A stretch of 64,000 nucleotides of DNA from Xenopus tropicalis (GCF_000004195.4 NC_030683.2:45335358-45399357), one strand, 5' to 3'; positions 1 to 11,513 are shown, counted from the first letter of the stretch. Notes: generated by a model not told the origin, from the sequence alone. Numbers and translations are program-made.

Positions 1-645
1 TCTTGCACCAAATGCATTGGAGTATATAGGTGGTTTTCTTCCATATTTTTTTACCGCACTCTTTTGTGCAGGAGAATACAGTTTTTTGAGGGTTTTTTGG
101 GGGCAAAACAAAAAGCACTTTAGTTAACTACTTTTTTTCACTGAATTCAATACGAATCTAAGTTTACTTATCCCTATTCAGTATCCTATAACCAGAAAGC
201 TCTAAAATGCAAGTAAACAATTTTTTTGTCTCTATAAAAATAAAACAAAACCTTTTACTTTATGATTACTATACAAGCATATATCCTTGTTGATGGTAAA
301 GAATCCTTAAACCTTAAGAAATCATGCTTCACATTGTATTAAAAAAAAAAACCAGCCCAAGTATTTACCTTTACTATATCTGTATCACATTGCACAAAAG
401 AAAACCCAGCCCCAGTCCCCCAAAGAGAAAAAACATTTCCTGTTTCCCCCGAGTCTCAACTTCTCTTCAAAATATCCACATTTCATTAAAAAAGTTTATA
501 TTTTCATACTTGTCTTTCATTATAAATTTGCACCAATGTCTAGATCTCTGTTTCTACATTGTTCTAATAGTTGCAGGTCTCACAAAACCAGACTTTGGTT
601 TCTCCATAGATTTCACTTTAATTGCTTTTACCCATATATTTACCC
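1..645. other. AT-rich non-coding sequence, probably intron 3
   Basis: I see no exon match on either strand and no terminal-repeat element. It lies downstream (gene orientation) of the 2425 donor, so it is most likely intron of the PRKG2-like gene. The open frame at 324-656 is low-complexity and shows no domain. Confidence 0.5.
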
Positions 646-1137
646 TTATAGAATAGGATGGAGGTAATGCTTCATTTTGAGAAAAGTACATCCAGCTGTG
701 TGAGCAGCTATGTCAGACTTATCCTAAGGCTGATGCCACACCAGGCGTAGGGATGATTTTTTCGGCAAGCGGAAAAACGCTTGCCGAAAATTCAGCCCTA
801 CGCCTGCTACTTGTGCCTGCACCCGAATGAATGGGATACGCTCGGGTGCAGGCACATGTAGCCGATATACGCACGAAAACGCGAGACTTTGCATTATCTC
901 GCGTTTTCGTGCGTATATCGGCTACATGTGCCTTCACCCGAGCGTATCCCATTCATTCGGGTGCAGGCACAAGTAGCAGGCGTAGGGCTGAATTTTCGGC
1001 AAGCGTTTTTCCGCTTGCCGAAAAAATCATCCCTACGCCTGGTGTGGCATCAGCCTTAGGATAAGTCTGACATAGCTGCTCACACAGCTGGATGTACTTT
1101 TCTCAAAATGAAGCATTACCTCCATCCTATTCTATAA
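646..1137. repeat. 492-bp near-perfect palindrome with a MITE at its centre
   Basis: Arms of 241 bp (646-886 and 897-1137) pair around a 10-nt loop (CTTTGCATTA). Reading both arms I find one mismatch, in the inner part (CTGCACCCG-type versus CTTCACCCG). The outer 81 bp of each arm (646-726 and 1057-1137) are identical. The inner 330 bp (727-1056) are a member of the AGGCTGATGCC family, also seen at 8481 and 47176. TA flanks the inner element on both sides (725-726, 1057-1058). Confidence 0.92.
727..1056. mobile_element. Palindromic MITE, AGGCTGATGCC family (copy 1)
   Basis: The ends are AGGCTGATGCCACACC and its complement. The body is a nested set of hairpins built from GGCAAGCGGAAAAACGCTTGCC and GTGCCTGCACCCGAATG-type arms, rich in CpG. 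The flanks are TA on both sides, or TAA/TTA in mirror orientation. No ORF of its own is credible: the two mirrored 77-residue frames here are just the palindrome read twice. It is a non-autonomous DNA transposon, possibly PIF/Harbinger-like or Tc-like by its target site. Confidence 0.8.
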
Positions 1138-2424
1138 AAAAAATCTCCATGTCGTAAAGAAAAAGTAAAAAGATAAAGGCATCAAAAAGTTTGGTTCTTC
1201 TTGGTGCATAAGAAAAATGTCTATGCTTTTCTAGTATTTTTTAGGTCTGGGGTATTTATCATTTGTCAGTTGCATTGAATATTTTTTGTGAATATTTTTG
1301 TTTTTGTGCAAGGTTCCCATAGAATTAAATTGTAAAGCACTGCAAAGACCTTCCACGTTTTTTATAGAAAAAATCTGCTCAAGGAACCTGCTTTTTTTGT
1401 TGAAATGTAACTATACAGAATATTTTATCTCAACCTTAGATTGTTCACTTAATACACAATCATTGCTTTTACAATCAGTCTACAGAGGGGACTTAAAGGC
1501 TTGAATTAGCAAAAATAGTAATTTGTCAGAAGTGGATTAACTTTCAAATGAACTTGAGGAAAGTAACCTTAAGTTTCCATGGTGGCACAGAATAAGTCTG
1601 TGCTAAGATTCTTTATGACTTTTAAAGAGATTCATTGGGCTCCATAGTAAACCTTCTGGAGATCAACATATTTGATATAATGGATCGTGATTCCCTAATG
1701 AATGCCACTGGCAGTAAGAGAAGAGTAGGCCATTTGTAGTTCCCTTCCCCACAAACTTATATTCAACATTAAAACAATCTATGTTTTGCCAAAATTGATA
1801 CAACTGTTTTTTGTAAACAACCATTTTTGTGACTGTCTCACTAATGAACCTTTCAGACAACAAATTTGCCAGTTTTTCAGATGTAGTACATGAAATGACT
1901 CTAAGAATGCAATGCAGCACAAAATAGGAAAGCAATTTGATATGAGCACTTTTCTTTATATTACTAAGCACATTTTTAATTGCACTTGTTCCTATTTCTG
2001 CGGCAGAGTGCAGAGTAGACAGAATAAAGCTGATGATACATACATTTCTGTATATGTACGTCCTCCTAACAAGCAATTTGGCCAATCAGTCTTTGATCTG
2101 ACTGAGCCTCAGCTAATCAGACAAAAAAGAAAGACATTTAAATCATGAGCTGGTTTGCTGCGTGTGTTTTGGAGCATCACAGGACTAACTGGATAAATAC
2201 TTCAGTGTATGATTTATTCCAAAATTCTGTGTCTTAATTGACCTCTATATTATGTTTGATTCATTAGTTTGTAATATCATTGTTTCAATGAAAACAATGG
2301 AGAAACTGAAAAAGTAATTACATGAGTGACATGGTGTTATCCTTAATATCTAATGCATTTAAAAATATATATTGCTTTTACTGCTGTATTTACTATGAAT
2401 ATGTGTTTCTACCAAGACTCATAC
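1138..2424. other. Non-coding sequence, probably intron 3
   Basis: An open frame of 140 codons lies on the minus strand at 1663-2085, but I recognise no domain and its codon use does not look host-like. I see no PRKG-type exon. No repeat boundaries are evident. Confidence 0.45.
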
Positions 2425-2538
2425 CTTTCACAGTAGCAGTCCTTTTGCAGTTATATAGAATGGCCAGTTCTCCAAAAGCAGTCCCAGGATGCATCTGCCC
2501 AAGCAACCTGCTGTTCTGAATAACATCAAGCAAACCAT
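2425..2538 (-). CDS. PRKG2-like kinase, third coding exon (phosphate-binding cassette of cGMP site A)
   Basis: This short exon has no long open frame of its own and was found by motif. It lies between an acceptor (TACTCTCTACAG) and a donor (GTATGAGT). With the one base carried from the previous exon it reads about residues 205-242: DGLLDVIQ, then [22 protein letters not shown] is the phosphate-binding cassette: E228 is expected to contact the ribose and R237 the cyclic phosphate. T238 after the Arg is the residue linked to cGMP over cAMP selectivity in PKGs. All key residues are present, so site A is predicted to bind cGMP. The exon is 114 bp and keeps the same phase (one base over). I could not find the next exon between here and position 1; it probably lies outside the window. 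Confidence 0.88.
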
Positions 2539-3540
2539 CTGTAGAGAGTAAACAATCCTGTTAATTACAATTATTTTTTTTCTGCATTAAATTTGCACAG
2601 TACTGTATGTTTATTGTTTAGTACACTAACTACTGCAGTAATGATCTCTTTGGGTAAATCTCCTTTATGTTACTTTGCTTTATGTGATGCAGTGTGAACC
2701 ACATATAATACACCGCATACATATAAATGAATCCATTCTTAAAATTGTTTGGTCATTACTGGCTCAGTACACAGCTAGTGAGATTTTATGTGTGTTCACA
2801 AACAATACATAGTCTTATACTATACTAAACATAGTCTTGTTATTTTCACCATGCTTTTTCTACCTGCCACTATCAGGTAGAAAATAACTAGACAGGTATA
2901 TTGTTATACCCCATATTGGGAGGTGCAACTAGCCACAACATTTGCATATTATAGGATCACCATTGCTAACTGATTGTGCTACAAATAATAGTTTTACTCC
3001 AAATCATCTGGTAGGAAAAAGAATAACTAGGAAATCATGTATTCATACTACCTAAAAAGGTACATGTTAATTAGTGGCAGATTTGCCATGAAACAGTATC
3101 CTTTACCAATGAATTTGCTTGTGATTTAAGAGGCAATCTATGTTTGGAAGGGAGCAGTAATGTATTATTGACCTTAGTAGCCATTGTAAGTAACTTTGCT
3201 AAGAGCAAAAAGCAAGAGGTTGCCAAGATCTGCCCCACGTACAATTTATAATGTGAAAAGTCGCTTGCATTCATAGCACTTATTGCATTAGCTGCAAAAG
3301 TCTTGCCAACATGATAATTACTTCTGAGCTTGCAGTAACAACAACAAAGCATTGGCCCATTTGCCCACCAAACAAGAATATGTCTGATTAACTATGCAAT
3401 TTACAATCTATTCTGTATGGCCAAAGAATGAAGACATCTCCCTATTTAACATTTAATTGGAATGCCATTTCAAGCTGGTCCTTTCTTTGCTACAAAACAG
3501 CCCTTACCATCTACTCTTGTGGGAAGGGTTTCTACTAGAT

Positions 3541-4748
3541 CAGTGCTGTCCAACTTCTGTTGTACCGAGGGCCGGAATTTTTCCGACCTACGTGGTGGAG
3601 GGCCGATAATGGAAGCCAGTTTTGACCACTCCCCTTTTTGAAACCGCACCCACTTGAAACCACACCCATGTTATCACATGACCATACCCATATTAATGGT
3701 TGTAGTACAGCAAAAACCTGCCATACTCTGCATGCCCTACCCTGCCTGTGTGTGCCATACTCTGCCTTCCCTACCCTGCCTGTGTGCCATACTTGGCTGG
3801 TTTGTGCCATACTTGGCCTGTGTGTGCCATACTCTGCCTTCCCTACCCTGCCTGTGTGTGCCATACTCTGCCTTCCCTACCCTGCCTGTGTGCCATACTT
3901 GGCTGGTTTGTGCCTTACTTGGCCTGTGTGTGCCATACTCTGCCTTCCCTACCCTGCCTGTGTGTGCCATACTCTGCCTTCCCTACCCTGCCTGTGTGTG
4001 CCATACTCTGCCTTCCCTACCCTGCCTGTGTGCCATACTTGGCTGGTTTGTGCCATACTTGGCCTGTGTGTGCCATACTCTGCCTTCCCTACCCTGCCTG
4101 TGTGTGCCATACTCTGCCTTCCCTACCCTGCCTGTGTGTGCCATACTCTGCCTTCCCTACCCGGCCTGTGTGTGCCATACTCTGCCTTCCCTACCTTGCC
4201 TGCGTGTGCCATACTTTCACTGTGTTTGCCATTCTTGGTTGGTTTGTGCCATACTCTGCCTGTGTGTGCCATACTCTGCTTGCCCTATGATGCCTGTGTG
4301 TATGGCACACACAGGCAGCCTACAGTGACACAATGCTGGCACTGCTCCTACAGTCTGCACAATAACTATATATTAAAAAACTTTTTAATTGCAGTACCAC
4401 CTCAGTATATGTTCTTTTTGTAGTGTGCAGGGATTATTTGTGGGTTTCTACTGCTCCTGAGGTGTGAACAGGGGAACAATGTGGGTGATTACAGCCTGAG
4501 CCTGAGGTGTGAACACTGCAGGGGGTGAACAATGCAGAGATTAAAAGGTGTGAACAACACAGGGGATTACATATTTAAACAATACAGGGGGATTACAGCC
4601 TGAATCTGAGGTGTGAACCATGCAGGGGGGGCAGTTAATCACAGTACTGATACCATTTAAAGCTAACACAAAGGTAAGCCATCAAAGCAGCCAGACAGGT
4701 GGGGGGCCACACAGAGGGGGGTCGCGGGCCGCCAGTTGGACAGCACTG
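3541..4748 (+). mobile_element. hAT-type non-autonomous element with internal minisatellite (family 1, copy 1)
   Basis: Terminal inverted repeats CAGTGCTGTCCAACT and AGTTGGACAGCACTG are flanked by a perfect 8-bp target duplication TACTAGAT (3533-3540 and 4749-4756). This is diagnostic for the hAT superfamily. The left 170 bp and right 440 bp are unique sequence shared with the copies at 10436 and 40457. The middle is a minisatellite (about 3720-4310). There is no transposase frame, so it must have been moved by an enzyme from elsewhere. Confidence 0.93.
3720..4310 (+). repeat. 34-bp minisatellite (with 20-bp variant units) inside the hAT-type element
   Basis: The main unit is 34 bp, starting CCATACTCTGCCTTCCCTAC and ending CCTGCCTGTGTGTG. 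It is interspersed with 20-bp variants (CCATACTTGGCTGGTTTGTG, CCATACTTGGCCTGTGTGTG). Because the unit lacks stops, frames stay open on both strands; these long frames are not genes. Confidence 0.9.
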
Positions 4749-5410
4749 TACTAGATGATGGAAGATTGTTGGATGGGATTTACTTCCATTTATATATAAG
4801 AGGTTGGGCACTGATATTTGCAGATTGGGCCTGGCTCAAACCAGTGTTTCAATTGAATTCAAAGACGTGCAGATGTGCGCAGGCCAGTCAGGTTCTTCCA
4901 CTACCAGTTTAGCAAGGCAGTTTTGTATGAACCCCATTTTTATACACAGGTAAATGTAAATAAGTGTAAAATATATTTCTGGAAAAGGCCTTTTCTCAAT
5001 TAACTGCCACATAGTAGGAAGCATGAAATTGTCAGTGTCATTTTAAGATGTAGTGGTACCTGTGTTGGCAATGGTCTGTGTGGCCAATTCCAATGATTAA
5101 AAAGGGGATAAAAGTGATTCATTTTTGTGATGTTTTGAAGTGAATATTTGCATAGGAAAGCAGATCAGATAGCTGACAGGGGCATCCACAGATTACATTC
5201 AATGACTTCTAAGTCAGAATAAGATTTCTGCATCCATGTTGCACCACTACTTGACAATTCTCTGAGATAAGAAATGAAAGCATTTGTGCTTGCTGTAATT
5301 ATATAGAAAACAGAAATCCCCATGAATCCTTAAATATAAGTCCATTAGAATGCAGTATTTTAATATAGAATTTGAAAAAAAAAATGTTAAATGAAAAAAC
5401 AACTCCTCAC

Positions 5411-5577
5411 CTGCCAGGACATAGAGATGGTTTCCAGCTGCCCCCTCTTGAATAACAAGCTGTGACTTACTATACACTCTTTCATACATACAGTCCACCA
5501 TACACCTGACATGTGAAGCCTCAAGCTGCCTTAAAAAGTCATTACTCATAATGGCACCCGTGATTAGCTTCTTGGCA
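5411..5577 (-). CDS. PRKG2-like kinase, second coding exon (start of cGMP-binding site A)
   Basis: The exon follows a pyrimidine-rich acceptor (CTTTTCTGTTTCCCTAG) and ends at GCAG with the donor GTGAGG. Its first base completes the Ser codon left open by the first exon, giving ...RKDSS followed by AKKLITGAI. That is the linker known from PRKG2 (RKDSSEKKLIT). Residues about 150-204 then read DFLRQLE, MVDCMY, VIQEGAAGNHLYVLA, which is the first strand-and-helix part of a cyclic-nucleotide-binding domain (EG..GNH..VL). It is 167 bp long, leaves one base for the next codon, and so is in phase with the exon at 2425-2538. An open frame continues past the donor, but the motif match stops exactly at the splice site. 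Confidence 0.9.
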
Positions 5578-5748
5578 CTAGGGAAACAGAAAAGTGGTTT
5601 GTTTATTTCAAGTAGGTCACAGACAAAGAACAAGCTTTCCCAAAAGCATTCTTTCATATTGATACAACATATGAAAACACAAAACATTTTATTTTACAGC
5701 ATGATGCAGTATAGAAGTTTAGATCACCAACGATATTACAATACATAT

Positions 5749-6741
5749 GGGCCCATTTATCAATATATGATTGGTTACAAATAGAAAAAAATTAGAATTT
5801 TTTCTAATTTCTACAACTGTTTATTTTCTGCGATTTTTTTCGTTAATTTGCACGACTTTTTCATACTTTGTGACAATTTGTGCGACAAAATCGTATTTGT
5901 CACAATGAGAACGAAAGTTTCGGATTCATTCAAGCTTCAGTATCGTGACTTTCCTTAGGCCAGGTTGGAGCTGCAGGGTGCCATTGAGCCCTATGGGAGA
6001 CTTTCCTTGGGCCAGGTTGGAGCTGCAGAGTGCCATTGAGCCCTATGGGAGACTTTCCTTGGGCCGGGTTGGAGCTGCAGAGTGCCATTGAGCCCTATGG
6101 GAGACTTTCCTTGGGCCAGGTTGGAGCTGCAGAGTGCCATTGAGCCCTATGGGAGACTTTCCTTGGGCCAGGTTGGAGCTGCAGAGTGCCATTGAGCCCT
6201 ATGGGAGACTTTCCTTGGGCCAGGTTGGAGCTGCAGAGTGCCATTGAGCCCTATGGGAGACTTTCCTTGGGCCAGGTTGGAGCTGCAGAGTGCCATTGAG
6301 CCCTATGGGAGACTTTCCTTGGGCCGGGTTGGAGCTGCAGAGTGCCATTGAGCCCTATGGGAGACTTTCCTTGGGCCAGGTTGGAGCTGCAGAGTGCCAT
6401 TAAGCCCTATGGGAGACTTTCCTTGGGCCAGGTTGGAGCTGCAGAGTGCCATTGAGCCCTATGGGAGACTTTCCTTGGGCCGGGTTGGAGCTGCAGAGTG
6501 CCATTGAGTCCTATGGGAGGCTTCCAAAATCATGCACTGAAGGTTCAAAGTCTGAAAGATTTTCACGCTGTTTATGATCGTTCAGATACAAAAATTTCTG
6601 AATTTTTGGATCATATTTTCATACGTCTACAACGGGAATTTTTCACGCTTTTAGCGCACATCAGAAAATATCGCATTTAATACAAATTTTTTGTATCGGA
6701 TTTTTAGAAGTCTGAAATTCGGACTTTGATAAATGGGCCCC
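5749..6741 (+). mobile_element. TIR element (GGGCCCATTTATCAA ends) with internal 52-bp minisatellite
   Basis: The ends GGGCCCATTTATCAA (5749-5763) and TTTGATAAATGGGCCC pair as inverted repeats. The subterminal parts are AT- and CpG-containing (AGAATTTTTTC..., ...AAATTTTTTGTATC). The middle is a 52-bp tandem array. A diverged relative at 45474-45840 keeps the same subterminal text but only a single unit. I could not fix the target duplication, so the superfamily stays open. Confidence 0.8.
5948..6522 (+). repeat. 52-bp minisatellite, about 11 copies
   Basis: The unit contains GACTTTCCTTGGGCCAGGTT, then GGAGCTGCAGAGTGCCATTG, then AGCCCTATGGGA. The period is exactly 52 (for example GGGAGA at 5995 and 6047). 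Copies are nearly identical, with CCAGG/CCGGG and a few other single changes, indicating recent spread. Confidence 0.92.
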
Positions 6742-7608
6742 ATAAGGTATATATATGCGGTATGTATAAAGGAAGTACATCTGCAAATAAGAGCAATATG
6801 TTTTCCTGTGTATGGCAGTGTTGGGTCTGGTTACTGTACACATATTTAGAGGAAGGCTAAGGGAAAAAGAATGCAGGGTCTGCTTCCAGTACACACATAT
6901 TTGGGGAAAGCTAGGGGAAGATGCGTGTGGTCTGGTTGCAGTACAAACATATTTAAACAAAAGCTAAGTGAAGAAGTATGTTGGGTTTGGTTAATATGCA
7001 TGTATGTTCAAGGTAAAGCTAAAAAAAAAAAAAGTGAAACAAAAAAAAAAAATCTCCCAGAGCTCTGATGATATTATAAAGCTAATGAAATTACTGGTTA
7101 AAGGAAATAATGCATCAGTGTGTATGGTGCTACATTTATAGCAACGCTCCTTGCAAAATATGATATGACATAAGTTGCTGCAACTTTGATGTGTCAACAT
7201 CTCCAGTGACCTACAATGATACAAATACATAGCATATGTCCTTAGTTTAGTATACTGTTATGTATGCTTCCTTCTTGTGCAATTTCTAATAATTAATTCT
7301 TAAATGCTGGCTTATCATATAAATATAAACATCCAACCCAGGTCTGTACACAAGCAATACAGCAAGTGTTTTTATTGAGATTAATATTTTTCCAGTTTTG
7401 CTGTAGCGCAGGGCCACAGTTAAATCAGAAGAGGCCCTGGGGAAATGCAGGAAGAGTTGGAGACCAAAAAGGAAAAAAATGTTAATGAGCAATGTTAAAC
7501 CTTCAGTTTCAAAAATTGTGGACAGCCCAAGTGAATACAAAACAAATCTAACGTTTACCAAGGTCATTTTCAAACCAAGTGGGCTCCTGTGAATCTAGAC
7601 TTCATGTT

Positions 7609-7745
7609 TAGTGATGAGCAAATCTGTCTGCGTTTTGCTTCGCCGAAAAATTTGAGAAATTACAGTAAAATTTGCGAGACGGTGTTTGATGTGCGTCTGT
7701 TTTTGTCGCCCACGTCTTTTTTTGCTGCCTGCGTCCAATTTGAAA
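7609..7745 (+). mobile_element. Fragment of TAGTGATGAGC hAT-type family
   Basis: It starts TAGTGATGAGCAAATCTG and continues with CGCCGAAAAATTTG-type text shared with the elements at 9176, 23186 and 46077. The right end is not clear and may be truncated. Confidence 0.55.
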
Positions 7746-8480
7746 AAAGTAAAAATTAAAACAAACTGTGAGGTAGAAAAAACAAAATCTAACAAAGGGA
7801 AACTGTTTTTGGCTATATTAGCCCCAACAGATATGTAGGGCAGCAAATACAAACACTTTTGACAAAATTATTCATCAGACTGGGCTTCAAGGAATATCTA
7901 GCAGAGCAAACAGTCATTCGTCCCAGCTTGTATGGCTTCCCCTAACTGTCCTAGAATAAGTGGCCCTCAGGGAGTCTTTGGTTTGGCCACAGCCTGTTAA
8001 AAAGAATGAATGGGTCACACACTCCAACTCTTCTTCTTGGAAGTCACCCCCACATTTATGTACAGTATTCGCTACAAAGATTTGCCAAGCTGAATCATGT
8101 TATTAAATGAATTTATTAATTCCACTAATAAAGAGTAAAACTGGTAGAAAGTGTTAGACTGACATTTATGTCATAATATTCCCATTGCTAATTTAGACAG
8201 CAAATTAATTGAATTTACATTATATAGCTGTTAAAACACCTAGCACATAACCTATTTTTTCAAGCTTATTCAAGATTGCAAATTGAAAATTGACTTAATT
8301 TCTGTCAAGTGGCTTGAAAAGCAGCTGTGAATAAGATATAGTATTATATACAAGAGTAAGGAGACATTCTCCTTATTTATATGCAAAGCAGCAAAAAAAA
8401 GAAACCAAATCTAGTGACTAAAGCTCACCCACTTGGTTTTAAGCAAAGTCAGGGTAGTGTCTGATCTAAACCCATTATTA

Positions 8481-8754
8481 AGGCTGATGCCAGACGTGGC
8501 GTAGGGCTGATATTTTCGGCAAGCGGAAAAACGCTTGGTGAAAATTCAGCCCTATGCCTGCTACTTGTGCCTGCACCCAAATGAATGAGATACGCTCGGG
8601 TGCAGGCACATGTAGCAGATATACACATGAAAACGTGAGAGAATGCAAAGTCCCGCGGTGCAGGCACAAGTAGCAGGCGTAGGGCTGAATTTTCACCAAG
8701 CGTTTTTCCGCTTGCCGAAAATATCAGCCCTACACCACGTCTGGCATCAGCCTA
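8481..8754. mobile_element. Palindromic MITE, AGGCTGATGCC family (copy 2)
   Basis: The ends AGGCTGATGCCAGACGTGG and CCACGTCTGGCATCAGCCT frame the same hairpin modules as the copy at 727 (GGCAAGCGGAAAAACGCTTG, GTGCCTGCACCC, GTAGCAGGCGTAGGG). The arms are imperfect, with several substitutions and an unequal centre. The flanks are TA(A)/AA, consistent with a TAA or TA target. Unlike copies 1 and 3, the host DNA on either side is not palindromic. Confidence 0.82.
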
Positions 8755-9175
8755 AAGCTCATCAGTATTGTAAAGGGTTTTTTGATCAGCAGCATGTACA
8801 GCCCTGAGAAGTGGATCCACTAAGGGTATTATATGAAACTAGAAATTTCAGGAGTGAAACTTCCCTGACCATATAATGGTAAAAGTCAATAGTTGAGGTT
8901 TGATAATATAGCATGTCATTGATGACCCCTCAGTAAGAATGAAATTGGTCTTCATTTGGGGGTTTTCAGCAACTACCCTTGCTGTGCTTTCAAACCTAGT
9001 GGTTAAGCTTAAATGTATAGGGTATTTTAAACTGGAAAATGGAAATTTCAGAAACAAAAATGTGTTTTCTTCCCAATTTGCTATCTGCATAGTATAATAC
9101 AGAACAAAAAATATATATAATAATAAAAACTATGAATAAGCACAATAAAATTTCACTTTATTTAGTAATGGAAAG

Positions 9176-9501
9176 TAGCGATGAGCGTATTTTTTCGCCT
9201 GACATGGATTCGCAACGAATTTCAGCATTTTGCTATTTGCGATTTGTTTTGCGAAACTTCCACAAAAGTGAGCCGCAGAAAAATTTGTTGTGCGTCAACA
9301 AAAAAATCACAGTCATGTCAAATAGGGCTCGGTCGTGTCAAAATAGGCGCGTTCACGGCAAAATAGGCGCAGTCAAAAATAGATGCAGATGACAAAAAAG
9401 GTGCGCGACAAATGCATTTCACAGATTTTTCGCCGTTTCAAAAATTTTCCTGCCATTTTACCAAATTTTTCTTTGAAATGGGACAAATTCGCTCATCACT
9501 A
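9176..9501 (+). mobile_element. hAT-type MITE, TAGCGATGAGCG ends
   Basis: The ends TAGCGATGAGCG and CGCTCATCACTA are flanked by the perfect 8-bp duplication ATGGAAAG (9168-9175, 9502-9509). The body is rich in TTTTTCGCC/GCGAAA words. It is 326 bp without coding capacity. Confidence 0.9.
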
Positions 9502-10435
9502 ATGGAAAGAAATACTTTCTTCCTTTTACAAAAGATTCTTCTTTCAATGATAGATAGCGCACCCCTATATGCTTCTTTTTGTAGTTATACATTTTATTTA
9601 AATATGGGAACTCATTGTAACACAATAGAAGGTACAAAAATGGAAAGTGCCTCAAATAAATCTACATTTAACATAATTTGATATAATTTTTCGCTTTTTC
9701 AAGTTCTGTCACTTCCATTTTAAATTGTAATTTTCATCTTCCAACATTTGTATAACTACAAAACTCATCAGAACCTCTAAAACCATAAGACAGTAATCCC
9801 TGTAAACGTAGGCTAATAGTAGCTCCACAGAGATATTTTTAAAACATTAAAAAAATCCAATTTTATATAGACAAAATCTAATAGTAAAGAAGAAATATCA
9901 TTGGCAATATTATTTTATCTCTGTCTCAAGAAACTAGAGAAGAATAATCTTCCCATATGGGATGTACCTAGTCATAACCTTAAGGCAGAGATTCTAATAT
10001 TCCATTTTAACTGTTATGAGAAAACAGCTTTGCTGGTCACAGCAATGATTTTCATCTGGCTTCCGCCTATGTGACATTTTAGAAAACGGCCATTAAAGTC
10101 ATGATGAAAGTGCTTAATGGGGCTTTAGCCTTTTAAAATAAAATTGATTTACCGACAGAGTAAACTTAGAATCCATGACTGTAAACTACAGCGAACAAAT
10201 ATTAGTTCTAGAAATGTTACAGTAAAAATTGAGATATTGTGTGTATTTTGTTTAAAAAATATGTCTCCCCATGCCCTTTGTTTTACTGCAATATAGGAAA
10301 GGATTTGAATATTTACTTTATCCAATATAAATGCAGGAAAATTTTAAAAATAGCAGCGTGAAATGAATGCGATTTTATAAAGCTGTGTAGTTTTTCACAT
10401 TATGTCACTTGATCACCTTTTTTTATGGTGTAAAC

Positions 10436-11513
10436 CAGTGCTGTCCAACTTCTGTTGTACCGAGGGCCGGAATTTTTCCGACCTATGTGGTGGAGGGCCG
10501 ATAATGGAAGCCAGTTTTGACCACTCCCCTTTTTGAAACTGCACCCACTTGAAACCACACCCATGTTATCACATGACCATACCCATATTAATGGTTGTAG
10601 TACAGCAAAAACCTGCCATACTCTGCCTGCCCTACCCTGCCTGTGTGCCATACTCTTCCTACCCTACCCTGCCTTTGTGTGTGCCATACTCTGCCTTCCC
10701 TACCCTGCCTGTGTGTGCCATACTCTACCTGCCCTACCCTGCCTGCGTGCCATACTTTCACTGTGTGTGCCATTCTTGGCTGGTTTGTGCCATACTTGGC
10801 CTGTGTGTGCCATACTCTGCCTGCCCTACCCTGCCTGTGTGTGCCATACTCTGCCTTCCCTACCCTGCCTGTGAGTGCCATACTCTGCCTTCCCTACCCT
10901 GCCTGCGTGTGCCATACTTTCACTGTGTGTGGCATTCGTGGCTGGTTTGTGCCAAACTTGGCCTGTGTGTGCCATACTCTGCCTGCCCTACTCTGCCTGT
11001 GTGTGCCATACTCAGCCTTCCCTACTCTGCCTGTGTGTGCCATACTGTATGGCACACACAGGCAGCCTACAGTGACACAATGCTGGCACTGCTCCTACAG
11101 TCTGCACAATAACTATATATTAAAAAACTTTTTAATTGCAGTACCACCTCAGTATATGTTCTTTTTGTAGTATGCAGGGATTATTTGTGGGTTTCTACTG
11201 CTCCTGAGGTGTGAACAGGGGAACAATGGGGGTGATTACAGCCTGAGCCTGAGGTGTGAACACTGCAGGGGGTGAACAATGCAGAGATTAAAAGGTGTGA
11301 ACAACACAGGGGATTACATATTTAAACAATACAGCCTGATTACAGCCTGAATCTGAGGTGAGAACCATGCAGGGGGGGGCAGTTAATACAGTACTGATAC
11401 CATTTAAAGCTTACACAAGAGTAAGCCATCAAAGCAGCCAGACAGGTGGGGGGCCACACAGAGGGGGGTCGTGGGCCACATGCGGCCCGCGGGCCGCCAG
11501 TTGGACAGCACTG
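10436..11513 (+). mobile_element. hAT-type element with internal minisatellite (family 1, copy 2)
   Basis: TIRs are CAGTGCTGTCCAACT/AGTTGGACAGCACTG with a perfect duplication GTGTAAAC (10428-10435, 11514-11521). It is collinear with copies 1 and 3. The minisatellite part (about 10615-11050) is shorter and more mixed. The right end keeps an extra GC-rich stretch (ACATGCGGCCCGCGGGCC) missing from copies 1 and 3. Confidence 0.93.

Larger units (their letters stand above)
2539..5410 (-). other. Intron 2 of the PRKG2-like gene
   Basis: This intron of 2,872 bp is bounded by GT (5410-5409) and AG (2540-2539). Its main content is the hAT-type element at 3541-4748. The stretches 2550-3530 and 4760-5400 show no coding signal and no clear repeat structure. 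Confidence 0.78.

Noticed and set aside
719..1064. Two nearly identical 77-residue frames on opposite strands
   Set aside because: They are one palindrome read from both sides, not genes.
1663..2085. 140-codon frame on the minus strand next to the third PRKG2-like exon
   Set aside because: It does not continue the kinase sequence, has no matching splice phase and no recognised motif.
3638..4423. Long overlapping open frames on both strands in the minisatellite (also at 10549-11170 and 40782-41407)
   Set aside because: They come from a stop-free 34-bp unit read in all frames; 34 is not a multiple of three, so the peptide cycles through frames. No start context, splice signal or domain supports a gene.
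5247..5410. Continuation of the open frame beyond the second exon
   Set aside because: Similarity to PKG stops exactly at a consensus donor, and the third exon joins in phase.
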